Assembly (NCBI GenBank): GCA_951394045.1
Contig: OX595993.1
Location: 682,001-746,000 of the forward strand
From: Nitzschia sp. DOCU1
Taxonomy: Eukaryota; Bacillariophyta; Bacillariophyceae; Bacillariales; Bacillariaceae
Direction of reading: 5' to 3'
Length of the DNA: 64,000 bases
The position numbers and the translations under genes are program-made. Shown in pieces: positions 28,701 through 40,211 of the stretch. Each line of letters begins with the position of its first letter. The stretch's first letter is position 1. Under the pieces are notes generated by a model. It was not told the DNA's origin and did no database searches. It saw only the letters and a list, made by a program, of their open reading frames with translations.

Positions 28701-30414
28701 TAGCCCTGCTTTGACGGCCGCTTGTTCCGAGCCGTAGCAAATCAGACCTTTGTTGGGATAAAATCCAATTGACATCTGGTAGAGACGACAAACGAGCTTG
28801 CTGGTTAGTTGCTGCTGGAATGGATACAAACAGGAGAAGAGTTACAGCCGCCATTCGAAAAGTACAACGTACCGTCTGTCCCTTGGCTGCGATAATCAAG
28901 CGGCGATGTGCGTCCCAACTGGAGCTCACCACCAATCCAAACGAGCCCTTGGCATGCTTCAAAAACACTTGAGTACTGTAAAACAAGTCATGGTCGAAAA
29001 ACGCGTCCACGGTTGCCATGCAGAACTCATGAAGCGGGTGGGAACCATCTTCTTCGTCATCGTCGACAGTATTTTCCGCCAAGGCGCCATAGTTTTGCAA
29101 CGGCTGCAAAAGTTCGGGTCGTTTCTTCAAGGCGCTGGCAGCCGTGGCAGCCAATTGACTGCGGAAAGGAACCGAGTCGCTCCAGTCTTGGTCGGCAGCG
29201 GACGCAACTTGATTATTCCAACAATCTTCAAAGAGCGCTCCAATCTTATCGAAATCCAATTTGGATGGGAAGCTATTCGTAGTCTCCATGGTTGCCGACG
29301 TCATGCCCATGGCAAGTGCATATCGTGCCGCCAAAGCAAAACAACCTTGACACCTCAAAACATCCATTAAACCTGCAATGGCCATGGAATCGACCGATGC
29401 TGGGGCTGGGATGGCCAAAACGTGAGCTAGCCATGTCAGGACCGTTTCCACTTCATAGGTTTTGCCATTTAGTTGATAAAATTCCAAATCTCCATTGTGG
29501 GTAATGAAATTTTCCACCATTTGATTTTGAAATTTGTCTTGTTGCTGAAGAATACACCATTGTGTCGGAGGCGTCCATTGGTGGGGATGAGTTCCTTGTA
29601 AAGTCGCCTTGGACGATGTGGCAAAACGGGTATGACCAGCCATGAACGGATACAAGTTGCTGTTTTTGGCGCGTGGTGGAAGGACTAAACGTTTTCGCAA
29701 TTCCTTACTCAAATCCGTGCGCTTTTTATTGACGACACGGACTCTGATTCCCTTGAGACTGCCTTGTTGTTGAGGTTGATAGGTCACGACACCTCCCGAT
29801 TGAGCCCCTCGCATCATGGTAATTTGAATCATTTGTTCCAAACAATCCAAGGCAGCCTGACGGCCGGTGTGATCGTCAAGCCATTTGTGATGCAACAACA
29901 AGATTCCAAAGTTGCCACAATAAAATAACACATGGGAAGACGAAGACGACGGCATGTTTCCAGTAGGCAAAAGGTGACCCATGCCAAGTAGATCGGTCGA
30001 CACGGCTTCTAGTGCCGTTAACCATGCTGCTAGTTGCATCGACGAGAGGAGTGCCGACCGATTCTTGTCGTCATTGTGCTTTTGCCGATGGCTAGCAGCA
30101 GAAATAGCAGCTTTACTCGAAATGACGACTGCCAAAAGTAAACTAAAAATCCATCCTGCGTGATGAATCCAATCGAGGGTCCACTGGTCCATCATGCCAA
30201 TCTTGTCGATTGCAAATTGACGCGACAAGAGCATATCATACCAAGATGATACTGAATAATAATGATCGGTCGATGTCCTCAATAAGAATCGTGCCGCCAC
30301 GTAATGAGAAACTTCATGTAGAGCACCAAAGACAAGGTACCAAAGAAGAGGGGATTCGATCATCGAGCGCAGTAATACTGTTGATGGTGTCATGCTCGCT
30401 GTCGTTGGTGTCAA
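25746..30414 (-). CDS. fusion protein: membrane HExxH region + class II glutamine amidotransferase + SIS-like + EF-hands
   Basis: Three exons: 30414-28873, 28775-27356, 27280-25746, with GT-AG introns of 97 nt (phase 0, GTACGT...CTACCAG) and 75 nt (phase 1, GTAAGT...ATTCAG). They join to 1,498 residues. (1) Residues 1-200: membrane segments, the first holding HEVSH (ALHEVSHYVAARF) as in M50-type intramembrane metallopeptidases; STDLLG follows later. (2) About 210-520: glutamine amidotransferase fold with AGHTRFAT, ITHNGDLEFY, AKGSFGLVVSS and, across intron 1, GQT-MSIGFYPN. The nucleophile Cys is replaced by Ser in QSGGVVTY and is internal. (3) SIS-like regions (IVSHSGGT, about 830; a second about 1020). 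(4) Two hydrophobic segments, about 955-1005. (5) EF-hands DQDGDGLLNEAEF (about 1281) and DTDASGKVSYLEF (about 1316). Domain set resembles glucosamine-6-phosphate synthase embedded in a membrane, Ca-binding protein. Activity unproven. Confidence 0.8.
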
Positions 30415-32144
30415 CGGTATTGGATTCTAGTCTAGCGTGTATTGCTTGTGTAGTAATGTGGATGCCAAATCGTCGAACGTTGCCAATGGAGTGATTTTAT
30501 GAGAAACGATCCGCTCACTCTTACATCACTCCTTGGTCGTCGTTGTCGTCAACGGTCGAAGCTCTCCGACGACTTTCCCACGAGAGACCATATCGATGGG
30601 ATGAAAGTGCGGCAGCGGAGAGGTGATGAGAATGCAGGTCAGTTCTCTCTCAAAAGTCGACCGATGACGACGACGGGGTGTCACCACGAATGAGATTGCA
30701 CCTTACGCGCGAGCTCACCGTCAAGAAACGAATGAGATTGCACCTTGAACCCGATGCGGAATCGAAGCGCGAGCTTGGAAACGAATGAGATTGCACCGTC
30801 CACAATAGCCCTCTTGAGAAATGGAACAGGAAAGACTTCAATATATGTGAATACATAGCTATGACATAAATGTAGGATGATGAGGAAGAGATTCGTGAGT
30901 CAAACAGGTCAAAAAATAGAAACCGCAGTGCGTCCGTGCCAGCTTTTTACGAGAGGTCTGATGAAACGAAACGATACCTGCGTAATCGACCGGCAACAGG
31001 TATTCGTAGAAATTGGTACAAAATATACACAAATTCGAGCCGGCCGACCTCTATTCGCCGGCGAATCCTGTAGAATCAACGTGGTAATCCTGGTACTGGC
31101 CAAACCCGCTACCGGTTCGGAATACCAATGTGAAAAACCTGCTTGCGGTCGCGAGTTGGAAGTTCATACCACGCGATGCATCGCGATGAAAATGGTAGTC
31201 CGACCGGCTACAGGTCGCATACCGAATTGCGTTTTGGTAATCCACCGGTAATCCACAGGTATGCAATACCGCCGGTTATTTTGTCGTTTGAAATCATTAA
31301 TGTTTATATAGATATGTATACATTTTGTGTCGCTGGTTCCAGAACACACATTCTACCTCTCGGTCGGATTACCATTTTGCATACGTACCGGATTGCATAC
31401 CGGTATGCCTACCGGTAGTAAGCAAACTTGTAGCCATGTGACACAACTCACCTCTATTGTTCGATCATTGATGATCAGTTGTACTGACTGTAGTAACACA
31501 TACCAGTTTAGACGAAACGTCAATTACTTACTCATGCTCCCTATTGTCGTTCATGCGCTGTCGGAATCACGCCGCTCGGTGTCGGTAGTAGGCAGACGCG
31601 CCCTCGGTGTTGTTCCTCGGCTCGGTTTCTCGTGATTCCTCGGTATTCCGCGTCGGTATGCAATCGCTCGGGCATGCGCCCTCGGATGTGCATACCTCGC
31701 GGCATACCGCGCACATGACCTCCAACAGGGCGCATACAGTAGATACTGGTACTTTGAATAGACACGTGCGTTTTGACGGCGTAGTCCCGTACATCGTTCT
31801 TCCCGCCACGAGCATGCCCAGTCATTCGACTTCTGAAATTGAAAATTTCCTGTCCGCGGACGATGACTTCTCGGTTCTCAATCTAGAGGGCATATGAGAC
31901 AATCGAATGGCATGACGCAACACGAGCATCGGCATAGGTCCTTGGGTACCGGATGAGACAACGGGAAAAAGAAGCACGTGCATTTGGATATGTGTTCGCG
32001 GGCATCCGCGTCGGGGTTGCTGATGAATGTGAATCTTTTGAGCAAAAAACAAAAAACAAAAAAACATGATCATGCTTTCACCATTATGCTGGTTGTACAA
32101 AGCATTTTCTAGTACCACTGTGGCATTTCAATATCATCATCATC
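30415..32144. other. gene-poor region with short repeats
   Basis: AACGAATGAGATTGCACC-like units occur three times at 30686-30800. From about 31080 to 31720 variants of GCATACC/GGTATGC and ACCGGT recur, including the palindrome GCATACCGGTATGC at 31396-31409. No gene seen. Confidence 0.5.
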
Positions 32145-33572
32145 ATGGCAATCCTTCGACTTGGGCGAAATGACGACGGGACTTCCTCCTCTTCTACCAG
32201 GAGAAAACGAAGCCGACAAACATCATCAACGACAGTGTTCTCACTGAGTGAAGCCAGCAACACCAGTTGCAAATCCAAGCGCTCCGGCGATGAGGATAAT
32301 GATGATTCATCCGAGGCGTTTTTGCATAGGCAGCAGATGCCATTGAAGATGAAGAAAAAGAAGAAGAATCCACTCCATTCCTTGTCTTCGCTCTTCTGGT
32401 GGAAACACGATGCAAATGTTCGGACTACACGAGTAGGACGAGCTACGACGACTGTTTCCTCCAAGAAAAGCGCTGCTGCTGCTCACAATCATGCCCATAA
32501 GAAAAGTGATATCATTCTAGCTGGCGAAAGGAACAGCATTACGGATAGTGTTTGCACCAACAGCAGTCATGATCAGACGACACCAGTGTCATCACCCACC
32601 GCGGCTAGTACAAGAGCACCCACAACGGAAAGTGCTTCTAGTACTACCGGTGATACTTCTGTGGCTTGTGGTTCTCCTTGTGCTCAGTGTCTTCCACCAC
32701 GTCGATTACTCCAAGAGTTGCAGCGTGAATTACGCTACTATCCGTTTGCTTTGGAAGCTTCTTGGTGCATCCTATGGTTTTGTGTAGGACATTTCAGTTT
32801 GTACATGGTGGTGGAAACAACGTTTCAAGTGGTAAAGCCGTGGCTTTTAGGACTGTTCTTTCGAGACGTTTCCCAGTCGGACGACATGTTTTACTTTTGT
32901 GTGATTGTGTGTGGATTCGTGGCCATGCGATGGAATGGACATTTGTGGGAATGGTTGCCTTCTTCAAGTTATGACGAACAACGTCGACGACGACGTCGCC
33001 TTCGGCCAAGAACAACAACAACAACAACAACCCCAAGAGGACATTCTTCATCCTCACAGCCGCTGCGACTACTGCTCGAACAAAATCCGTTTTGGAACTC
33101 TGCCTTTTCTACTGTTGCGTATTACTTTGTCTATGTGGGCTCGGTCTATTTTTATTATCGATTGTGGGCCTTATACGAAGCAGGAATTTCGGAGTATTAC
33201 AAAGAGTGGGAAGCTACATGGATCACAATGATCCATGATCAAGATGGCCACCAAGAGCCAATGCAGCAGCTGCCGCTGCAAAGATTAGAAGTCGCAGACG
33301 CAGCAGAACTTGAGAAGCAATACTCGCATTGTCAAGCATTGTTTGCGGAATCCAGTTGCCCCAGCAACAAGATGGAAGCTTTGCTTTCTTCCATTGGAGC
33401 CGCAGGTCGCACATGGGTCTGCCAGCAATTCCGCAATCCAACCTTGCCCCTGCCATGTCTCTTTCTTTTTGGAAGTGTGTTAATAATCGCTAGTGTGAGC
33501 ATGGCAGCCATTGGAGGCAGTCTTTTGGAGGAGTATGACGAAGAAGAAGACGAGGACGAAGACGAGGAATAG
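32145..33572 (+). CDS. multipass membrane protein, tandem paralogue 1
   Basis: 475 residues. A long Ser/Lys-rich soluble N-terminus (about 1-200, with KMKKKKKNP) precedes hydrophobic segments: LEASWCILWFCVGHFSLYMV (about 205), DMFYFCVIVCGFVAMRW (about 245), STVAYYFVYVGSVYFYYRLW (about 325) and, near the end, LPCLFLFGSVLIIASVSMA. It ends in a run of Asp/Glu. Motifs shared with 34308-35621: FALEASW, MRWNGHLWEWLP, NPxLPLPCL. Family not recognised, probably lineage-specific. Topology predicts an endomembrane protein with both ends cytosolic. Confidence 0.75.
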   Translation: MAILRLGRNDDGTSSSSTRRKRSRQTSSTTVFSLSEASNTSCKSKRSGDEDNDDSSEAFLHRQQMPLKMKKKKKNPLHSLSSLFWWKHDANVRTTRVGRATTTVSSKKSAAAAHNHAHKKSDIILAGERNSITDSVCTNSSHDQTTPVSSPTAASTRAPTTESASSTTGDTSVACGSPCAQCLPPRRLLQELQRELRYYPFALEASWCILWFCVGHFSLYMVVETTFQVVKPWLLGLFFRDVSQSDDMFYFCVIVCGFVAMRWNGHLWEWLPSSSYDEQRRRRRRLRPRTTTTTTTPRGHSSSSQPLRLLLEQNPFWNSAFSTVAYYFVYVGSVYFYYRLWALYEAGISEYYKEWEATWITMIHDQDGHQEPMQQLPLQRLEVADAAELEKQYSHCQALFAESSCPSNKMEALLSSIGAAGRTWVCQQFRNPTLPLPCLFLFGSVLIIASVSMAAIGGSLLEEYDEEEDEDEDEE

Positions 33573-34307
33573 GATTATAGCCAACAAGAACGAGTACTAA
33601 GAATGCTACTGCTGCTACTAGCTAGTTCCTCTTTCGATCGTCGAGCGAAACGGTAATGGTGGGGTGGTGCGCTCTCTACTAGTCTGCTTGAAGAGCTAAC
33701 TAGTAGTGCTAAGAAGGGTTCTTTGTGCACCACCACGACAGTGGTACTACTACTACTACTACTAGTAGCAGCAACCCGACCCGCCACTTTTGTAGTAACA
33801 AGCTATCAGGAGAACGACAACTCGGGCGGCGACTCCTGCGGCTCCGTCCCCATCGAAATACTGCTGACAATCTGTTTACTCCTACAGCATAGAGGGCGAA
33901 CTACCAGAGCTATGATAATAGTCACTCAATTTCGACATGTCGTAGTCGACAGTCGATTGCTATGTTCTTGCCGCCATACTATACATACGGTAAAGACCTG
34001 ATATGTTGAAAGAACCGCCACAACGAGTGAGAACGCAACGCATCTGTTGTTTTCCCTGTTGATGAACTCTATTGTGAAAGGAGTCAAAGTTTCTGTCGCT
34101 ATTGACATTGTATCGTAGAGCTCGGGGCTTCTTTCAGGAGGCGAGAGGGATAGTCAGGACCACCAGCAGTAGCACGGTTATTGAGAGTTCCTTGGGTGGA
34201 TAATAATGAGACAAAGTGGAACGAGAAGACACGTGCATTTTCTTTCATGAACACGTGATAGTGTTCGGATGTTTCTTTGTTCCCCCCTCCAGCAATAACT
34301 TACTATC
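33573..34307. other. intergenic between tandem paralogues
   Basis: Contains (TAC)n/(TAG)n triplets (33745-33770) and ACTAGTAG words. No gene seen. Confidence 0.5.
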
Positions 34308-35621
34308 ATGCTGGGATTCCTCCTTCGGCGCAATGATAAAGGTGGCACTACTTCCTCATCGTCGCCTACTACTACTGCGACGAGAAAACGCAGACTAGTA
34401 TCGAGGACAACGAGAAACAACTTCAGGTGTTCTCATCACGATGATAATGATGATTCTTCCGAGGCGTCTTTGCAGCAGCAGCAAAAGGAGAAGAAGACAA
34501 GGAAGAAAGATCCACTCCATTTTCCATTATTCAGGAAAGACAATGCAAATGCGTGTACTACCAAAACTACTGCTGTAGTTTCTTTGACAAGCGATTCGCC
34601 TGCTGACGATGAAAGCAAACGAATTAGCACAGGTACAATGGATGCTGCGAGTAGTCCCGAAAGGACTACGGTGGATAGAAGTTCTTGTACCAGTTGCATC
34701 CCTGAAACAACAACAACAACTCCAGCAGCTACAGCAACCACGGCCGCGGAGTGTGCGTCTTCTTCGGATGACGATGGTGGTTCTGTTGCGGCTGCTGGTG
34801 GGAATGATGATTGTTGTGCTGCTACTACTGATCATCATCAGCATCATCCACATTTTCCTCGTCGGCGTCGTGTGAAACCACAACGACTCCAAACGTTTGC
34901 CTTGGAAGCCTCGTGGATTGTACTATGGTATTGTGCGGGACTGTATAGTTTGTACATGATGGTGGATATGGCATGTCAACTGGTAAAGGAACGGCTATTG
35001 CAATTATTGCAGATATTGCTTGACGTTCCACTACTACATGACTGGTGGGATGACTTGTTTTACGCTTTGGTTATTGCATGTGGATTCATGGCCATGCGAT
35101 GGAATGGACATTTGTGGGAATGGTTGCCCATCTCGAGTTATAACGAACGGCGTCGTCGTCGTCGTGATGTAGATGTGGAACATGATGATCGCCCTCATGA
35201 TCCAACCACAAATACAAACCGCCACACCATAGTATCTTCCTGGCGGTTGTTGCTGGAACAACATCCCTTGTGGAATTCGACATTTTCTACCGTGGCCTTT
35301 TATTCCGTGTATGTGGGTACTGTCCATTTTTATTATCGATTGTGGGCCGCCTATGAAACAGCATGGTCGTCCTGTTACCAGGTATGGGAAACTACGATGC
35401 AATCACAAGGCATGAGTGCCGAAGAACCAATTCACATGCAAACTTTGGCGAAAGTCCGCACGTGGGCCTGCCAACATTTCCAGAATCCCAATTTGCCCCT
35501 GCCGTGCCTCTTGTTTCATGGAAGTTTGTTGCTAGTGGCTAGTAGGAGCATGGCACTTATTGGAGGCACGCTTTTGGAGTATGAAGACGACGACGACGAT
35601 GAAAAAGATGAGGAAGAGTAA
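34308..35621 (+). CDS. multipass membrane protein, tandem paralogue 2
   Basis: 437 residues. Same plan as 32145-33572: an N-terminal low-complexity part (MLGFLLRRNDKGGTTSSSS, DDNDDSSEASLQQQQ), then ALEASWIVLWYCAGLYSLYM, LFYALVIACGFMAMRWNGHL, TFSTVAFYSVYVGTVHFYYR, and a C-terminal segment LPCLLFHGSLLLVASRSMA with an Asp/Glu tail. The conserved membrane half against a diverged N-terminus shows where selection acts. Function unknown. Confidence 0.75.
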   Translation: MLGFLLRRNDKGGTTSSSSPTTTATRKRRLVSRTTRNNFRCSHHDDNDDSSEASLQQQQKEKKTRKKDPLHFPLFRKDNANACTTKTTAVVSLTSDSPADDESKRISTGTMDAASSPERTTVDRSSCTSCIPETTTTTPAATATTAAECASSSDDDGGSVAAAGGNDDCCAATTDHHQHHPHFPRRRRVKPQRLQTFALEASWIVLWYCAGLYSLYMMVDMACQLVKERLLQLLQILLDVPLLHDWWDDLFYALVIACGFMAMRWNGHLWEWLPISSYNERRRRRRDVDVEHDDRPHDPTTNTNRHTIVSSWRLLLEQHPLWNSTFSTVAFYSVYVGTVHFYYRLWAAYETAWSSCYQVWETTMQSQGMSAEEPIHMQTLAKVRTWACQHFQNPNLPLPCLLFHGSLLLVASRSMALIGGTLLEYEDDDDDEKDEEE

Positions 35622-35783
35622 GAAACGGCGCAACGGCAACGAATACTAAAAATGCTGCTATAGTACTAGCTAGCTAGCTGCTATAGTTTAAAATAGCCTC
35701 TACTAGAGAGTATTAGCCATGCTCTCGTGCACCAGGGATCAAAACTTTAGCAGCACCACCACAGGGAGCAGATCTCGTCGTCG

Positions 35784-37356
35784 TCAACGCCGTCGACAGC
35801 TACTACTATTAGTGGTAGACGGCGAGGAAAAGAAAGAAGAACAACAAGGATCAGCAGCAGGGGGCGGGAGCAGTACCTTCATCATCTCCCCGTATGAGCT
35901 ATCATCAATGGCGCCGCATTCAACCATATCAAGGAATCTATTGGCTTCGATCGCAAAGTCCATGAGGAGGAGGCTGCTGCGGTTCCTTTCGTCTTCAAGC
36001 ACATTTCTGGCGGTAGGTGGTGCCCGTGTACGTAAGGAGTACTGGGGAGAGGAGTGGACACTGTGCACGTCACTGCACATGGCAGTGGTGCTGTCGTCCT
36101 GGTGGACAGTTCCGTGAGAACAGTATCGTGGTGGTGCTGTCGTGGAGGACGAAAATTCTATAGGGACTTCTCCGTGGCTAGTTGTACTACAGTCAGAGCG
36201 GTTCGTGGGTAGTGCACTCCTCCTTCTTGGTAGTACCTCGTTGTTCTTGGTGCTACTACTACGACTGCTCTTGCTGTGCTTTATGCTGATATTTTGGTCA
36301 TCATTTGCCGTTTGACGTTCTTCAAGGCCAGAAGGGGGCATTCTCCCCCCACCATCATTACACCACGTTCTTGAGTCTGCACCACCGGCCGCTGGGCGTT
36401 TCTTCTCCTCGTCGCCGCCAGTTACGAAAGGCAAGCTTATATCGTCGCTTGTTCTTCTTGGGCACTTGATCTTTCGTCGTATCATACCAGCGCACAAGCC
36501 TATTTGGCCTCTCCGGAACAATGGGTGATGATACGTCCCACAATCCGGGGACAAGGGGTCCTTGATAAGTTCAAATCCATATATGCCGAGTTGTCTCTGA
36601 AAGCTTCGGAACTTGGGGGCTCCTTGTCCTCCGCCGGGGCTCTGCTGGTTGTTCGTAAAGTATCGAGGAAGCAAGAGTGCCTCCAAATGTTGTTTTGAGT
36701 GAATCTTGAAAGCTCGTCCGTGAGACGTCCATGACACGATGTGTGCAGCTCCTTCGTCAGTCGCGTCGCTCAGCAACTGATGGAGCTTGTAGGGAAACGC
36801 AAACTGGTGAAAACAAGCACCACCAAGGACGCAAAAAAGTAGGAGCGTTGTTAGCCAGTCGTGGACGACAGCCAACAACAACAAGGAACAAACAATGGAA
36901 GAACCAACTATTAGTACTATCACTTACTCTGGTGGTGGTGAGGACGCCGACATTGTTGTTACTGGTGCTGTGCTGTTGTGTGGCTGAGGAACAAAAAGTT
37001 CTTGCTGAATCGTCCCTGCTTCGTCCGTGCTGGTGTACTAGCAGGTCATCACGATTTTGTGGAGCGGAGAAAGGTGAGGAAAGAAGAAGAACGATTGTTT
37101 GATCATCAGAATGATGGCGACCAGCAGCAGCACGGCCATCATCCTCATCAGCAGCAGCACCCCCACGGCGACGACCAATAACTTCTTGTTGTTGTTGTTG
37201 TTGCCCATAGGACGAGGAGTCGTGTAGTAGTACTGGTACTACTGGTGCTGGTGGTTCTTCTCGTTCATCTTGTTGTGCTGGTGTTGCTGATGCTGGAGTG
37301 GTGGTCCGAGTACCCCAATTTCTTGTTGGTGATGGTGCTGCCGGTGGCGGTTTCAT
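35784..37356 (-). CDS. HSF-type DNA-binding transcription factor, two exons
   Basis: Exon 1 is 37356-36928 (MKPPPAAPSPTRNWG...), exon 2 is 36803-35784; the intron is 124 nt (GTAAGT...TTCACCAG, phase 0). The product is 482 residues. Exon 1 is low-complexity (Gln, Ala, Ser). The HSF domain starts right after the junction: FAFPYKLHQLLSDA, IVSWTSHGRAFKIH, LLPRYFTNN, KFRSFQRQLGIYGFELIKDP, then HHPLFRRGQ. These are the wing and recognition-helix parts of a heat-shock-factor winged helix, a family much expanded in diatoms. A short basic run (RRKIKCPRR) may act in nuclear import. The C-terminus is Ser/Pro/Asp-rich. Target genes unknown. Confidence 0.85.
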
Positions 37357-38587
37357 GATTGCACCTCCACTATCCTCGTTACCAGCCAGAAGCCACTACT
37401 TCTTGGTGAGTTCTTCTTCTTGTTGTTGTTGTTGTTACCCTAACCCTAAACGACTACTTCTTGGTGGTGAGTTCTTGTTGTTGTTCTTGCAAAACCCTCA
37501 CGGAGAAGAAATGGCGCCGATTTTATGGGTGCTGCTGTCGGGTGGTGTGGTTGCTTGAAACACTGCGTTCTTGTTGTTTTTCTGGCTCACTCCTCTGTGA
37601 CGAGGAGCAGATGAGCCAAAAGAACACCACGCACAAGCACCACCATCAGCGGCAGCACCAGTTCTGGTGGTGCTGGTACTACTATTCCGGTGGCGCACTA
37701 TGTACCGGTAGGCACCAGGGAAGACAGAACGAAAACGAATTGTCCGTCGAAGAAGAAGGGTTGTATCCCGACTTTGCTGCTTCTTCCGTCGTGTCAGCTT
37801 GTGAATTTGGAATAACCACGAGGACGAGCTGCAACCGTATATTTATCCCTTTACCCCCGCGCTTATTTTACATAACATGCATGTCCCGGTGGTGAGTACT
37901 AACTTCAACGGGATCATTAATTCATCAAAATCGCTTGCCATGTGTCTCTCTACCGGTAGTGCGCAAAAACGGCGATCCTCAATAGCTTCGGATCGATGAA
38001 TGCACAAATTCGCGTTCTTAAACCTCCATAATCTCATTTCTTGCTTGTGCCTGCGTGTTCCTCGTTCGGATGCTTTTCTTATGGTATCCGCCAATACGTG
38101 CCAGGTAATTCTTCTTTCGGATGGTGCTTCTCCATCATAATCTTATTTCTTATCGGCTTTATCGTCTAGTTTTTGGGCTTCTGTGTGCGGCTTTAAACTC
38201 TCTCTCTCTCTTTTTTGTGTATTAATATTTGATGGCGCATTGGGCGAAAACGCCGTGGCGGTTTTATTAGCATAGAGCCGAGGCTCTTTGTTTGACCGTC
38301 TCTTGTGCGAGAGTTCGTTGGCGAACCAATTTGGTTTCGCAACGTTTCTTCTTGACCGACTGCTGGAGATGCTATCGAAGCTTGCTATGACAGTACTCCG
38401 CACCCTAATACAAGAAGCAAGAGCACGACCTGGCATCATCATGTCTTGTGGGTGAGAGAGGGAGAGAAGTCCATGGCATGGGACACGAGTTCTTTGAGAC
38501 GTACATGGTAGCTACTCCTGTCGACAGGTGATCCATAACCAACTATCATTCTATGATGCTATTAGTACTATAAGTGTAACGCGGGAG

Positions 38588-38633
38588 CGATAGAAAACGG
38601 AGCGCGGGTTGGTTGGCGCTCCGTTTTCTATCG
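38588..38633. repeat. perfect inverted repeat, 18-bp arms
   Basis: CGATAGAAAACGGAGCGC and its exact reverse complement are separated by a 10-base loop (GGTTGGTTGG-like). Strong hairpin in DNA or RNA; not followed by a T-run. Confidence 0.9.
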
Positions 38634-38726
38634 TACCGGCGCGGTAAGGCGGGCGCTCGGGCCGCTGGGCCATCGATAGTGTTGTGAGTAAGCAAGGAAC
38701 TGTTGACAAGTAACAATGTTACATAC

Positions 38727-38993
38727 CACCCAAACCCAAACCTAGTGTTAGTTAATTGATCGTGGGGGTTCAGCACCTAAAGTTGGTACAGACGGGTGTT
38801 AGTTGATAGCTCGTTGCGGGTGATAGTTGATTGCTCAGGGTGGGTCATGTACGGACACTACTGCATTGATACCTACAGCCAAAACCCAAACCTGGTACTA
38901 GTTCATTGCTCGTGGGGGTTCAGCACCTAAAAGTTGGTAGAGACGGGTGTTAGTTGATTGCTCGTTGCGGGTTATAGTGAATTGCTCGGGGAA
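38727..38993 (+). repeat. direct repeat, two units of about 145 bp
   Basis: Both units contain AAACCCAAACCT, CGTGGGGGTTCAGCACCTAA, AGTTGGTA, GACGGGTGTTAGTTGAT and GCTCGTTGCGGGT in the same order, with scattered differences. Old tandem copy. Confidence 0.8.
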
Positions 38994-40211
38994 GGATGGT
39001 GTTTCGCAAGGACGGTTGGTCTGCGCTGTAAATAGGTTATGAGCCATACAAATGACTCCAAGTAGTCCTTCCTCTATTCGACTTCTTAGACCACCATGTG
39101 TCAGCACTCGGCGAGCCGATCGAGCGACGCGGCGTCAATTGTTCTGCGACTAGCATGATTGATTAATTCGCATTTGGTGCTCCTACTTCATTTCGTCGGG
39201 ACCAAAACGAACCGTCGGGTCATCATCCTCATGTCTTGTATCGATGATCATGATCCATCGTCGTCGTCCTTTCGCCATCCGTCAACAGCAATGCGCGAAA
39301 GAGTGCGCGAGCAGGCGGGCACGCGCACGCCAGCATTCGCTGCGTCAATAATTATCGATGTCCTAAATTATGTCTTGTGTTCCATGCGCGACGACGCGCA
39401 CATGAAAATTGTCCAATCACATCGCCTTTAAATGGCTACTCACATAAAACTACATATCATCACACATAGGCTTGAAATTTAAATTTAATTAAAGCTGTGA
39501 CACGTCTACACCAATCACAGCGCGCGATTTCGCGGACAAAAAACCCTTAAATCCGCCACAAGAAAAATCACAAAAGTTTCCGTACCGCTCAACTTGCGGA
39601 GGGCATCACACAAAACACATACGCACGCGCGCACACGCGCGCCCCGATTAGAAAGGAGCGTCCTTGCTTTATTGGATGCGATGATGAGGGGACGCTCCGC
39701 ACTACTACCGGTAGTAATGAACAGGCACTTGTTGTTACTACTACCAGAAGTACTATCATTACATCTGGACCCCGGTTTTGACTTTTCAAAATATTCGCAC
39801 CACGCAGTTCCGAGTTGAATACCAGTCAATTGACGCGCAGGCCTTCCAATCCACTGAGTGTACTTCAAAAATCCATTGAGTCTTATAAGACCACGAAACA
39901 TTTGAATCATCCCTGTATTGATTGGCCAAGCATAATTTTATTGGCTCCCCTCCACCACGTAGACTTCTAAATACAAGTCCGGCCAACTCTCATCTTGCTT
40001 CACAACAAGCCCCCTATCATTCTTCCAACTCCAACCACAGAGTCTCCCGCACTATCAGATTGACAATACAAAGCCAGTGTCACCACTCAATCATTTCATT
40101 TCGGAACCACCTGAGTTCTAAGGAGTACTTTACCAAAGTACAATGCACACTATGCCATTTCAAACAACAGTATTGTATCGTAAACACACACTAACATTAA
40201 CTCTAACAATA

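Larger units (their letters stand above)
37357..40211. other. gene-poor repeat region
   Basis: No convincing gene. Holds GTTGTT-type runs, a short CCCTAACCCTAA telomere-like word at 37438-37449, a hairpin at 38588-38633, a two-copy direct repeat at 38727-38993, and CGCGCG-rich DNA at 39620-39645. Confidence 0.5.

Noticed and set aside
31541..31897. Frames of 80-96 codons on both strands
   Set aside because: They lie in the degenerate GGTATGC repeat zone and have no protein features.
37438..37449. CCCTAACCCTAA as an internal telomere
   Set aside because: Only two units; too short to be more than chance.
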